The notes beneath the pieces were generated by a model. It saw only the letters and a list, made by a program, of their open reading frames with translations. It searched no databases and had not been told where the DNA came from. The position numbers were made by a program, and so were the translations under genes. A stretch of DNA of 64,000 bases, taken from NCBI RefSeq assembly GCF_900114535.1, contig NZ_FOTK01000033.1, positions 1 to 64,000 of the forward strand, given 5' to 3'. Origin of the DNA: Methylobacterium pseudosasicola (GTDB lineage Bacteria; Pseudomonadota; Alphaproteobacteria; Rhizobiales; Beijerinckiaceae). Positions 9,341 to 17,095 of the stretch are shown here, piece by piece. The first letter of the stretch is position 1. Every line of letters starts with the position of its first letter.

Positions 9341-10243
9341 TCACGAGAACAGGGCGTCGGGCCGCCGGGACGCGGCGATCTCCGGGGCGGTCGGCGGGCG
9401 GATCACGCGGATCGCCGGGGCGGCGTCGTCCCAGTCGATCAGCCCGGCGGCACGGAACTGGCCGAGCCAGTAGGTCATGCACCAGCACCCGTGCCGGGCG
9501 CGGAAGCGCGCGGCGTTGGCCAGGATCGGCGTGAAATGCTGCAGCGGCGGGATGTGGACCGGGTGGTGCTGGTGGTAGGCCCGGGCACCCGCGACCCAGT
9601 CGATCGGCAGCCCCGTGGCCGCGAGGCGGGCGGCGAAGTCGGTCTCCTCGCCTCCATAGCCGGTAAAGCTCTCGTCCATGCCGCCGACCGAGCGCCAGGC
9701 CCGGGCGGACAACGCGAAGGACAGGCCCCAGAGCTGACCCGGATCGGGCTCCCGGCGCAGGCCCGTCTCCGGCACCGGCGGCCGGGCCGGGTGCGGGCGT
9801 CCGAGGCGGTCGAGGGCCGCGTCGTCGCGAGCGGGACCGGCCTCGGGCGGCAGGTACAGGACCTCGCCGAGGAGCAGGCCCTCCGCACCAGCGGCGGCCG
9901 CGGCGTAGGCGCCGACCAGGCCGGAGGCCGGGATGCAATCGACGTCGAGGAAGATCAGCAGGTCGCCGGCGGCGGCCTCGGCGGCGCGGTTGCGCGCGGC
10001 GGCCAGCGGCAGCGGCTCGCCCGGGACATGGACATGGCGCACCGGGCAGCCGGGATCGGGCAGGTCCGGGGTCGGCTCGGGCTGCATCCAGGCGATCACC
10101 AGCTCGCCGGGGGGCGCGCTCTGGCGGGCGAGGCCGTGCATCAGGTTGCGCAGGCTCGCCGCCCGGCCGCGCACCAGGGTGAGCACGCTCGTCGAGGGGG
10201 CCCCAGCGGGCCGCATGTCAGGAGGCCGAATGTCAGGAGGCAT
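9341..10243 (-). CDS. Glycosyltransferase family 2, paralogue of 7231-8148
   Basis: A GT-A enzyme of about 300 residues. It shares the same plan as its neighbour at 7231: STSVLTLVRGRAASLRNLM at the start, LIFLDVDCIPASGLVGAY with the DVDC metal site, then GGMDESFTGYGGEETDF and AYHQHHPVHIPPLQHF. The two paralogues probably arose by duplication of a GT2 unit. The start is not settled: ATG 10243 overlaps the upstream gene, and ATG 10216 also gives a full GT2 domain. A 12-base direct repeat (10215-10226 and 10231-10242) lies across the two candidate starts. Neither start has a recognisable ribosome binding site. Confidence 0.84.
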   Translation of the reverse strand: MPPDIRPPDMRPAGAPSTSVLTLVRGRAASLRNLMHGLARQSAPPGELVIAWMQPEPTPDLPDPGCPVRHVHVPGEPLPLAAARNRAAEAAAGDLLIFLDVDCIPASGLVGAYAAAAAGAEGLLLGEVLYLPPEAGPARDDAALDRLGRPHPARPPVPETGLRREPDPGQLWGLSFALSARAWRSVGGMDESFTGYGGEETDFAARLAATGLPIDWVAGARAYHQHHPVHIPPLQHFTPILANAARFRARHGCWCMTYWLGQFRAAGLIDWDDAAPAIRVIRPPTAPEIAASRRPDALFS

Positions 10244-12287
10244 GGGCCAGCATCCGGCGGAAATGCGCGACGCCCTCGATGATGCCGCGGGCATGCGAGG
10301 CCCGGGCGACGTAGGAGTGCTTCAGCGCCGCGTTGCTGGCGAGGTCGTCGGAATAGTTCGCCACGATGATCGCCTGGACCCGGGCGCGCAGCATCTCGAC
10401 GTCGTTGCCGGAATCCCCGGCCACGAACACGGCCCGCTCCGGCAGGCCGTAGAGGGCGCGGACATGGTCCACCGCCGTGCCCTTCGAAGCCGCCGCCGGC
10501 AGGACGTCGAGATAGCGGTCGTGACTGTGGATCACCCCGGCGGCGAGGCCGGCCTCGGCCAGATGCGCGCGTACCCGGCGGGCGGCGGCGGCATCGCCGA
10601 AATAGCTGAGCTTGTACGGGCGCTGCTCCAAAGGGCCCTGCGGCAGGAGGCCGTCGATGCCGGCGAGCGCCGCGCCGAGCGCCCCCCGGTCCCAGCCGGC
10701 CTCGATCACGGCGCGCCAAGCGCCATCCGCCGTGTAGGTCACGCCGTTGGCGTCGAGATGGTAGATCTCGGAGCCGACCGAGGTGATCATCACCTGCGGC
10801 CTCGGGCTCATCTGCTGCTCCAGCACCGCCATGGCGCTGTGGAACGAGCGGCCGGTGGCGACCCCGAAGGCCAGGCCCGCCTGCTGGCTGCGCCAGCGCC
10901 GGAAGATGCCGAGCGCGGCCTCGCAGCCGACCAGGGTGTTGTCGATATCGCAGACCAGGAGCTGCCAGGGCGTCCGCAGGGGCGGCTCGGGGGCGAGCAG
11001 CGCCCGCAGCAGAGCGTGGTAGCGCGCGGCGTGTCGGTCCCAGTCATAGGCCGCCGCAGCCCGCGCCCCGCCCGCCACGTAGCGGGCGCGCAGCGCGGGA
11101 TCGGCCAGGATGCGCAGGCAGGCCTGGGCGATCGCCTCCGGGTCGCGGGGATCGACGAGCAGCCCGTTGCCGCAGGTCTCGACGATGTCGTTGGGGCCGC
11201 CGCTGTCGGTGGCGACGAGCGGCAGGCCGGCGGCCGAGGCTTCCAGCAGGGTCAGACCGAAGGGCTCGTTGAGGGCCGGATTGACGAAGAGACCGCCGCG
11301 CTCCCGGGCATAGGCGTAGATCGCCGGTGCGTCGTCGGGCCGGTGCGTCTTCGGATAGGCCACGGACCCGTAGAGGTCGTAGCGATCGATCAGCACCAGG
11401 AGATCGCGCATCGTCGCGGCCATGTCGCCGTCGAGGGCGTCGATGTCGTCGCGGGTGCCGGCCACGATCACCAGGTTGGCCCGGGCCCGCAGCTCGGGGC
11501 TCTCGCCGTAGGCCTGGATCAGGGCCGCGAGGTTCTTGCGCGCCACCGGCCGGGCCATCGCCAGCAGCGGCGGCTTGCCGGGATCATCCAGGAACCGGTC
11601 GATCAGGGCGTCGACCCGGGGATGCGGGCAGGCGGCGGCGAAGCGCGCGAGATCGCTGCCCGGTGGGATGACGCGCACGCGGCCGGGATTGTAGGATTCG
11701 TAGCCGGCATACTGGACCTCGGCCTCGTCCCGGGAGGACGCGATGACCAGGGTCGCCTGGGCGAGGGCTGCCTCCTCGGTGGCGATCCGGCGGGCGAGGT
11801 CCGGGGCGCCGGCGGCGTCTCCGCCCAGCATCGCCGCCTTGACCCGCCCGAGCGAGTGGGCGGTGAACACGAACGGGATCCCGAGCCGCGCCTCGACGAT
11901 CGCCGCCACCGCGGCGGCGTCGGCGTAGTGGGCGTGGATCAGATCGGGGGCGCGCTTCTGTGCAGCGATCCAGGCGACGAGGTTCTCGGCGAAGCTCGCG
12001 ACCTCCTCGTGCATCGCCTCCTTGGTTCGGTAGCCCGGCGCCGCGCTCGGGAGCCGCACCAGCCTGACCTTGTCGGAGATCCGCTCTTCGGGCACGGCGT
12101 AGTCCGGGCCGGGCGCTCCTTGGAACAGGCGCGTCGCCACCACGATCTCGGCGACGCTAAAATCCTGGGCCGAGGCGGCGACGAGATCCAGCAGGTAGCG
12201 GATATGGCCGCCGGTATCGGCGGTGAGGCCGTAGACGACATCGCGTCCGCGCAGGCAGCCCTGCAGGGCGACGTGCAGGACGAACAT
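10233..12287 (-). CDS. Sucrose-phosphate synthase fused to sucrose-phosphate phosphatase-type HAD domain
   Basis: A 684-residue two-domain protein. Residues 1 to about 430 are a GT-B retaining transferase of the sucrose-phosphate synthase type: GLTADTGGHIRYLLDL near the start, FTAHSLGRVK, and NEPFGLTLLEASAAGLPLVA with the E-x7-E signature. From about 440 a HAD-IIB phosphatase domain follows, with nucleophile D447 in VCDIDNTLVG and the metal motif GDSGNDVEML near the C terminus. By family knowledge this would make sucrose (or another phospho-glucoside) from a nucleotide-sugar and a sugar phosphate and then dephosphorylate it. It is the first gene of the minus-strand run and is divergent from 12348. 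Both catalytic cores look intact. The exact acceptor is inferred. Confidence 0.85.
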   Translation of the reverse strand: MFVLHVALQGCLRGRDVVYGLTADTGGHIRYLLDLVAASAQDFSVAEIVVATRLFQGAPGPDYAVPEERISDKVRLVRLPSAAPGYRTKEAMHEEVASFAENLVAWIAAQKRAPDLIHAHYADAAAVAAIVEARLGIPFVFTAHSLGRVKAAMLGGDAAGAPDLARRIATEEAALAQATLVIASSRDEAEVQYAGYESYNPGRVRVIPPGSDLARFAAACPHPRVDALIDRFLDDPGKPPLLAMARPVARKNLAALIQAYGESPELRARANLVIVAGTRDDIDALDGDMAATMRDLLVLIDRYDLYGSVAYPKTHRPDDAPAIYAYARERGGLFVNPALNEPFGLTLLEASAAGLPLVATDSGGPNDIVETCGNGLLVDPRDPEAIAQACLRILADPALRARYVAGGARAAAAYDWDRHAARYHALLRALLAPEPPLRTPWQLLVCDIDNTLVGCEAALGIFRRWRSQQAGLAFGVATGRSFHSAMAVLEQQMSPRPQVMITSVGSEIYHLDANGVTYTADGAWRAVIEAGWDRGALGAALAGIDGLLPQGPLEQRPYKLSYFGDAAAARRVRAHLAEAGLAAGVIHSHDRYLDVLPAAASKGTAVDHVRALYGLPERAVFVAGDSGNDVEMLRARVQAIIVANYSDDLASNAALKHSYVARASHARGIIEGVAHFRRMLAHAS

Positions 12288-12347
12288 CAGGCGTTTGCTG
12301 AAGCTGTCCGGCGCTCCCCGAAAACTAACTTATGTGAAGAGAGCGCC
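12288..12347. promoter_or_regulatory. Divergent promoter region of the glycosyltransferase block
   Basis: This 60-base gap separates the minus-strand SPS-type gene from the plus-strand GT4 gene and is the only place in the block where transcription can start outward on both sides. It contains an A/T-richer core (about 12320-12337). GAAGAGAG just before GTG 12348 is the likely ribosome binding site of the plus-strand gene. No clear operator or consensus -35/-10 pair was identified. Confidence 0.45.
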
Positions 12348-13388
12348 GTGATCCGTGTTGCCCAGGTCGCACCGAACATTTTTCCCGTTCCCCCAAACCA
12401 TCACGGCGGCACCGAGCGGGTTGTGCATGATCTCAGCACGGCGCTGCGAAGCTTGGGCGTGGAAGTAACGCTATTCGCCCCCTCTGACAGTGCGACAGAC
12501 TTGCCGCGTGTCGGCGATTACCCGAGCCTCGCCGCCCTGGAACAGCGCCACGGCCGGGTCGCGGCGGGGGTTCCGGCCGCCCTCGACGCCCTGCAGCTGG
12601 AGGCGCTGCGGCTGCGGCTGCCCGAGTTCGACATCGTGCATTGCCACGGGGAGTTCGCCCATGCAGCTTTGCTCGGTGCGGCCCGAGGGCGCAGCCTGAC
12701 CACAGTGCACTGGCGGGTGGACGAGCTCGACCGGGCGCTGTTCTTCGCCGGCTTCCCCGACCTGCCAGTGGCGGCGATCTCGGCCGCACAGGAAGCCGGC
12801 ATTCCAGAAGTCAACCGCGCCGGGATCGTGCATCACGGCATCGCGCGGGACCGCTACGCCTTCCACGCCGAGCCGGAGGCGCATGTCGCCTTCGTCGGGC
12901 GCATGACCGACCAGAAGCGGCCGGACGTGGCGATCCGCGTCGCCCGGGCGGCCGGGATGCCGATCCGGCTGGGCGGCACGATCGATGTCGGCAACCCGGA
13001 CTATTTCGACCGGCAGGTGCGCCCGCTGCTCGGCCCCGACGCGACCTATCTCGGGCCGGTCGACGACAGACAGAAGGGGGCGCTCCTGGGCAGCGCCCGG
13101 GCGCTGCTGTTCCCGATCGACTGGCCCGAGCCGTTCGGCCTCGTGATGATCGAGGCGATGGCCTCCGGCACGCCCGTGATCGCCTGGAATCGCGGCTCGG
13201 TCCCGGAGATCGTCGAGGATGGTGTGACGGGTTTCGTCGTCGCGTCCGAGGACGAGGCGGCGACGGCCTTGCGAAGCGTCGCGACGCTGGACCGGGCGGC
13301 CGTTCGACGGCGTTTCGAAGAGCGCTTCACCGCCGAGCGCATGGCGCGGGATTACCTCGCGCTCTACCACCGCCTGCTCGGCCGCTGA
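12348..13388 (+). CDS. Glycosyltransferase family 4
   Basis: A 346-residue GT-B enzyme opening VIRVAQVAPNIFPVPPNHHG with the GGTERVVHDLSTALRSLGVEV glycine loop. The C-terminal domain has VHHGIARDRYAF, FVGRMTDQKRPDVAI and the donor signature EPFGLVMIEAMASGTPVIAW. It closely follows the plan of the GT4 at 6155. The start is GTG 12348. The same strand stays open for a long way upstream, but that part is antisense to the SPS gene and is not homologous to anything I recognise. The next gene begins one base inside its stop codon. Confidence 0.88.
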   Translation: MIRVAQVAPNIFPVPPNHHGGTERVVHDLSTALRSLGVEVTLFAPSDSATDLPRVGDYPSLAALEQRHGRVAAGVPAALDALQLEALRLRLPEFDIVHCHGEFAHAALLGAARGRSLTTVHWRVDELDRALFFAGFPDLPVAAISAAQEAGIPEVNRAGIVHHGIARDRYAFHAEPEAHVAFVGRMTDQKRPDVAIRVARAAGMPIRLGGTIDVGNPDYFDRQVRPLLGPDATYLGPVDDRQKGALLGSARALLFPIDWPEPFGLVMIEAMASGTPVIAWNRGSVPEIVEDGVTGFVVASEDEAATALRSVATLDRAAVRRRFEERFTAERMARDYLALYHRLLGR

Positions 13389-14566
13389 TGCGCACCGCGC
13401 TCCTGGCCTGGGATTACCCACCGTCCCCCAGCGGGCTCTCCACAGCAGCTCGAGAAATCGCCGAGAGCCTGACCGAAGCGGGGGCGGACGTCACCGTGTT
13501 CACCCTCGACCGGACCGGCCGGGAGCGGGTCGGCTGTGTCACCGTGGTCGGCCTTGCCCTGCCGCCGGGGGGGCCTCTGGCGCGGCTGCGCCTTTGGGGG
13601 ACGGCCGGCCATCTCGCGGCGCCGCTGGCCTTCCGGCGGGCGGTCCTGGCCGAGCATGCCCGGGCGGCGTTCGCCGTGGTCGAGGCGACGAACTGGTACG
13701 CCCCGGCGGTGCTCCTCGCCGGACGCCGGGACCTGCCCCTGGTGACCCGCAGCTCGACGCCCGCCGCCTTCACCCGCGACGGCACACCCAACCTGCGCGA
13801 CCGCCTCGACGGCACCGCCGCCGATCGCATGGAGCGCCGGCAGGCACGGGGCAGCGCCGGGTTGATCGCCAACACGCTGGCCCATGCGGAGGTGATCGCC
13901 CGGGCCTACGGGCTGCCGGGCCGGAGGCCGGAGGCGGTGATCGGCCTGAGCCTGCCGCCGGAGATCGCCGCCGCCGCCCGAGCGGCGCCTTACCCGGACG
14001 GGGCGGGGCCGGTACGCCTGCTGTTCGTCGGCCGGGCCGAGGCGCGCAAGGGGTTCGACGCCCTGCTCGACGCGGTGGCGATCCTGGCCGGGGAACAGGC
14101 GCGGGGCGCGCTGCCGCCCTTCGCGCTCGACCTCGTCGGGGTGCCCCCGGGCGACCTGCCGGCGGACCTCCCCGAGGCCGCCCGGAGCCGTATCCGGGCC
14201 CGGGGCCGGATCGACGCGCAGGGCCTGGCCGAGGCCTATACGGCGGCGCATGTCGTGCTGGCGCCGTCGCGCTACGAGAGCTTCGGCCTCGTCTACCAGG
14301 AGGCCCTGGCTTATGGCCGGCCGGTGGTGGCCTGCGCCGAGGATGCCAGCGCCCGGGCCTTCGTGGGCGTCCCTGGGGCGGGGCCGCTGGCGCCCTCGGC
14401 CACCGGCCCGGCCTTGGCCGAAGCGCTGCGCCCGCTCCTGCACGATCGCGCCCTGCGCTCGGCCTATCGGGCTCGGGCCCTGGAGGCCGCCGGGCGGTTC
14501 GACCGGGCGAGCCTCGGGCGCGAGACCCTCGCCCTCTACCGCCGGGCGATCGCTCAGGCGCGGTAG
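13388..14566 (+). CDS. Glycosyltransferase family 4
   Basis: A 392-residue GT-B protein opening MRTALLAWDYPPSPSGLST, a typical acceptor-domain start. The donor domain shows LLFVGRAEARKGFDALLDAV and the signature YESFGLVYQEALAYGRPVVA, in which E-x7-E is preserved. Its ATG shares one base with the upstream stop (TGATG), which indicates translational coupling to the GT4 at 12348. At its 3' end it overlaps the convergent GT2 gene by 13 bases. Soluble; substrate unknown. Confidence 0.87.
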   Translation: MRTALLAWDYPPSPSGLSTAAREIAESLTEAGADVTVFTLDRTGRERVGCVTVVGLALPPGGPLARLRLWGTAGHLAAPLAFRRAVLAEHARAAFAVVEATNWYAPAVLLAGRRDLPLVTRSSTPAAFTRDGTPNLRDRLDGTAADRMERRQARGSAGLIANTLAHAEVIARAYGLPGRRPEAVIGLSLPPEIAAAARAAPYPDGAGPVRLLFVGRAEARKGFDALLDAVAILAGEQARGALPPFALDLVGVPPGDLPADLPEAARSRIRARGRIDAQGLAEAYTAAHVVLAPSRYESFGLVYQEALAYGRPVVACAEDASARAFVGVPGAGPLAPSATGPALAEALRPLLHDRALRSAYRARALEAAGRFDRASLGRETLALYRRAIAQAR

Positions 14567-15546
14567 GGCTGCAACAGCGCGTCCCGCTCCTCGATCCGCC
14601 CGCGCCCCGGATCCAGCGCCTCGTAACGCTGCGAGCGCGCCCGGACATGCGCGCCGGTGAGCGCGTGGTCGATCCCCCCGTGGAGCGCGATGAAGCTCTG
14701 CTTCCAGCCCCCGGGCAGCACCGGCCGCTCGTGCACCCGGCCGGCATAGCGGACCCCCGTACGGTTCAGCCGGTACTGCACGTCCGGGTAGACATCCGAC
14801 AGGATGCCGTCGACGCGGTTGCGCCGGGCAAGCCCGACCGAAACGACGTCGCCAGCTTCGGCGAGCGCCGCCAGCGCGGGGAGAAGCGCGCCGGTCGCCG
14901 TATCGAGGCTCTCGTCGGCGTCGAGTTGCAGCATCCAGGGGTTGCGGGCGAGATCCTGCAGGGCGTTGCGCTGGGCGGCGAAGTCGCCGGCCAGCGGCCG
15001 AGCCGCCACCCGCACGGCGCCGGGGGCGAAGCCCGGAACCGTCACGGCCCTGGCCGTGACGGCCGGCGCGTCGAGCAGGATCGCGACATCCGCAGCCAAG
15101 GCCGCCTGCGCCGGCAGGGCCGCCAGAACGGAATCCCGCTCGTCGGGGCGGCAGATCACACCGAGCGAGACCGCACGCCGTTCCGCGCCGTCGAGATCGT
15201 ACAGGGCCCCTTCCGCGGCGCGCAGGCTGTGGGGCTGCATCAGGGCGGCGCGATCCTCCGGGCCGAGGGGGCGGATGCCGCGGCCGAGGCGGGTCGCGGC
15301 GCTGCGCAGCGTGTAGAGGTCGAGGCCGTAGCCCGCCTCCGGGTCGGGGATGAAGACCGGTGCAGCCAAGCGCCCGGCGAGATCCCGCCAGCATCGGTCC
15401 GGGTCCGCATCCGGCTCGATCAGGACGCCGCAGGAGCCGCAGCCGACCGGGAACGCCCGCCGGCGCCCACCCGGAAAGTCGAGCCGGCGCGTGCTGGGCG
15501 CCAGCATGGCGGCGGCGCAGACGAAGCAGCGGCGCGGACCGGTCAC
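14554..15546 (-). CDS. GT2-like glycosyltransferase with N-terminal zinc-ribbon
   Basis: A 330-residue protein with an unusual layout. The N terminus has two CxxC pairs (C7-C10 in RCFVCAA and C36-C39 in GCGSCGV) spaced like a zinc ribbon. After about 100 residues a GT-A-like domain follows, with the segment AAQRNALQDLARNPWMLQLD and a DADES motif that would bind the metal-sugar nucleotide, and then YRLNRTGVRYAGRVHERP. That pattern resembles the SunS/tetratricopeptide-linked GT2 group acting on proteins or peptides. The zinc ribbon could recruit the acceptor. Convergent with 13388-14566 and divergent from 15628. Confidence 0.72.
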   Translation of the reverse strand: MTGPRRCFVCAAAMLAPSTRRLDFPGGRRRAFPVGCGSCGVLIEPDADPDRCWRDLAGRLAAPVFIPDPEAGYGLDLYTLRSAATRLGRGIRPLGPEDRAALMQPHSLRAAEGALYDLDGAERRAVSLGVICRPDERDSVLAALPAQAALAADVAILLDAPAVTARAVTVPGFAPGAVRVAARPLAGDFAAQRNALQDLARNPWMLQLDADESLDTATGALLPALAALAEAGDVVSVGLARRNRVDGILSDVYPDVQYRLNRTGVRYAGRVHERPVLPGGWKQSFIALHGGIDHALTGAHVRARSQRYEALDPGRGRIEERDALLQPYRA

Positions 15547-15627
15547 CGCCCGTTCCGGTTTGTCGCGGCGCCCTGGTGGCGCGGAGCCGGCGCCATACCT
15601 TGGCTGTTCCTCGCGACCCCGCCGTCC

Positions 15628-16269
15628 ATGTCCATCGCCATCGATCCCTTAAGCGCGGCGCGTGCAGACCCGCGCGCCTCCCTCGCCATCGTCGGCAACG
15701 CGCCCGGGATTCGCCCGGCGGCGCGCGCCATCGACGCGGCCACGCATGTGGTGCGCTTCAACAACGCCCCCGGCTTCGGCGGCCCCACCGGCTCGCGGGT
15801 GACGCATCTCGCCCTGGTCAATCGCGGCGGCCAGATGCGCGAATGGCTGGCCGACCCCGGGTTCCTGGACCGCCCGGTGGTCCGGCAGACCGAAGCCTTC
15901 ATCCTGCCGTTCCCGATGCTGCCCGCGGAGGCGAACACACCGGAGCCGATCTGCTGGACCCGCGAGGCGCTGGCGTTGCTGCGCCCCCTCGGCAAGCCGG
16001 TCCATCTCCTGCCCGAGGCCCTGCACGCAGAGGCGCGACGCCGCCTCGGATCCGACACGGCGGAGCGACCCAACCCAAGCACCGGATTCCTGGTGAGCCT
16101 CGCGCTGCTGCGCGACCGCCCGGCGGACTCCGGCCCGGTCGAGATCCACGGCTTCGGCTTCGCCGGCTGGCCCGGCCATCCCTGGGCGGCCGAGCGGGCC
16201 TGGTTCGCCGAGGCCGAAGCGGCCGGACGCCTGCGTCTGCACCCACCCGCCGCGACGGACGCGCCATGA
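15628..16269 (+). CDS. Sialyltransferase-like (GT29-type) protein
   Basis: A 213-residue protein with the motif order of GT29 sialyltransferases. An L-motif-like stretch at about 19-55 (ASLAIVGNAPGI, ID, VVRFNNAPGFGGPTGSRVTH) is followed by an S-motif-like PSTGFLVSLALL and then VEIHGFGFAGWPGHPW, with histidines in the right region. It lacks the membrane anchor of eukaryotic members. No CMP-sialic acid genes are nearby, so the donor may differ. Similar proteins are sometimes annotated as urease accessory proteins, a label for which nothing in this region gives support. ATG 15628 is the chosen start; the following gene starts inside its stop (ATGA). Confidence 0.7.
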   Translation: MSIAIDPLSAARADPRASLAIVGNAPGIRPAARAIDAATHVVRFNNAPGFGGPTGSRVTHLALVNRGGQMREWLADPGFLDRPVVRQTEAFILPFPMLPAEANTPEPICWTREALALLRPLGKPVHLLPEALHAEARRRLGSDTAERPNPSTGFLVSLALLRDRPADSGPVEIHGFGFAGWPGHPWAAERAWFAEAEAAGRLRLHPPAATDAP

Positions 16270-16910
16270 CCACGCTGATCACCGTCCTGAAGAGCGGCGG
16301 CCGCTACGACGCGACCTGGGTCGAGCGCCTCGCCCGGGGCGTACGCCGCCACGCACCGGCCTTCGACCGGATCCTCTGCCTGACCGACCTGCCTTTGGCC
16401 GTGCCCGGCGTCGAGCGGCTGCCCCTCCGGCACGACTGGCCGGCTTGGTGGGCCAAGATGGAGGCGTTCCGCCCCGGCCTCGCGGCGGGCACGACCCTGT
16501 TGTGCGACCTCGATACCGTCTTCACCGGCCCGGCCGACGCTCTGGCCGAGCCCGGCCTCGCCGCCATGGAGGATTATTTCCACCGGGGCCGGGTCTCCAG
16601 CGCCCTCCTGCGCTGGCACGGGGACGAACTCGCCGGCCTCTACGAGACCTTCGCGGCCGACCCGGACCGCTGGATGACGCCCGGCGCCTGCGGCCCCGTG
16701 CCGAACGCGGTGCACGGCGATCAGGTGGTCATCGACCATCTTCTCCGCCGGACCGGCCAGTCTCCGGATTTCATCCAACGAATCCATCCGGGCCTGCTCG
16801 ATTTCTACGATCCCCGGCGCGACACCCACGGCCCGGTGGTCATCTTCATCGGCGCCGCGAAGCCGGATACGGCCGACGGCTCGGTCCACGCCGCATGGGC
16901 CGGGACCTGA
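16266..16910 (+). CDS. Putative glycosyltransferase with DxD motif
   Basis: A 214-residue protein opening MTTLITVLKSGGRYDATWVE. It has a central CDLDTVFTGPADAL, which contains a DxD-type metal/nucleotide-sugar site preceded by a hydrophobic strand. A late NAVHGDQVVIDHLL segment resembles the acceptor region of GT8-like and capsule/LPS transferases. The ATG overlaps the stop of the GT29-like gene by four bases, so the two are translationally coupled and probably act in the same pathway. The family assignment is tentative because the protein is short for a complete GT-A enzyme. Confidence 0.62.
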   Translation: MTTLITVLKSGGRYDATWVERLARGVRRHAPAFDRILCLTDLPLAVPGVERLPLRHDWPAWWAKMEAFRPGLAAGTTLLCDLDTVFTGPADALAEPGLAAMEDYFHRGRVSSALLRWHGDELAGLYETFAADPDRWMTPGACGPVPNAVHGDQVVIDHLLRRTGQSPDFIQRIHPGLLDFYDPRRDTHGPVVIFIGAAKPDTADGSVHAAWAGT

Positions 16911-17095
16911 ACCGACCGCGAGATCCCCCGTTCGGCTCGGTCCCGCCGCATGTTCCAGCCTCACCGTTAGCCGGGAGGGATGAGAGGCACCAAGATCGGC
17001 AATTCTTCCGGACACCACCCCGGCGCCCCTCCTTTGGGATGCCGGATTGGGGCAAAGCCTCGGCAGCGATCGTCTTCGCTTTGCTGGGACCCCGG

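Noticed and set aside
9933..12347. Very long plus-strand frame continuous with the GT4 gene at 12348
   Set aside because: It is antisense to the SPS and GT2 genes, has Gly/Arg/Ala-biased shadow composition, and no recognisable domain. Only the part from GTG 12348 is homologous to a glycosyltransferase.
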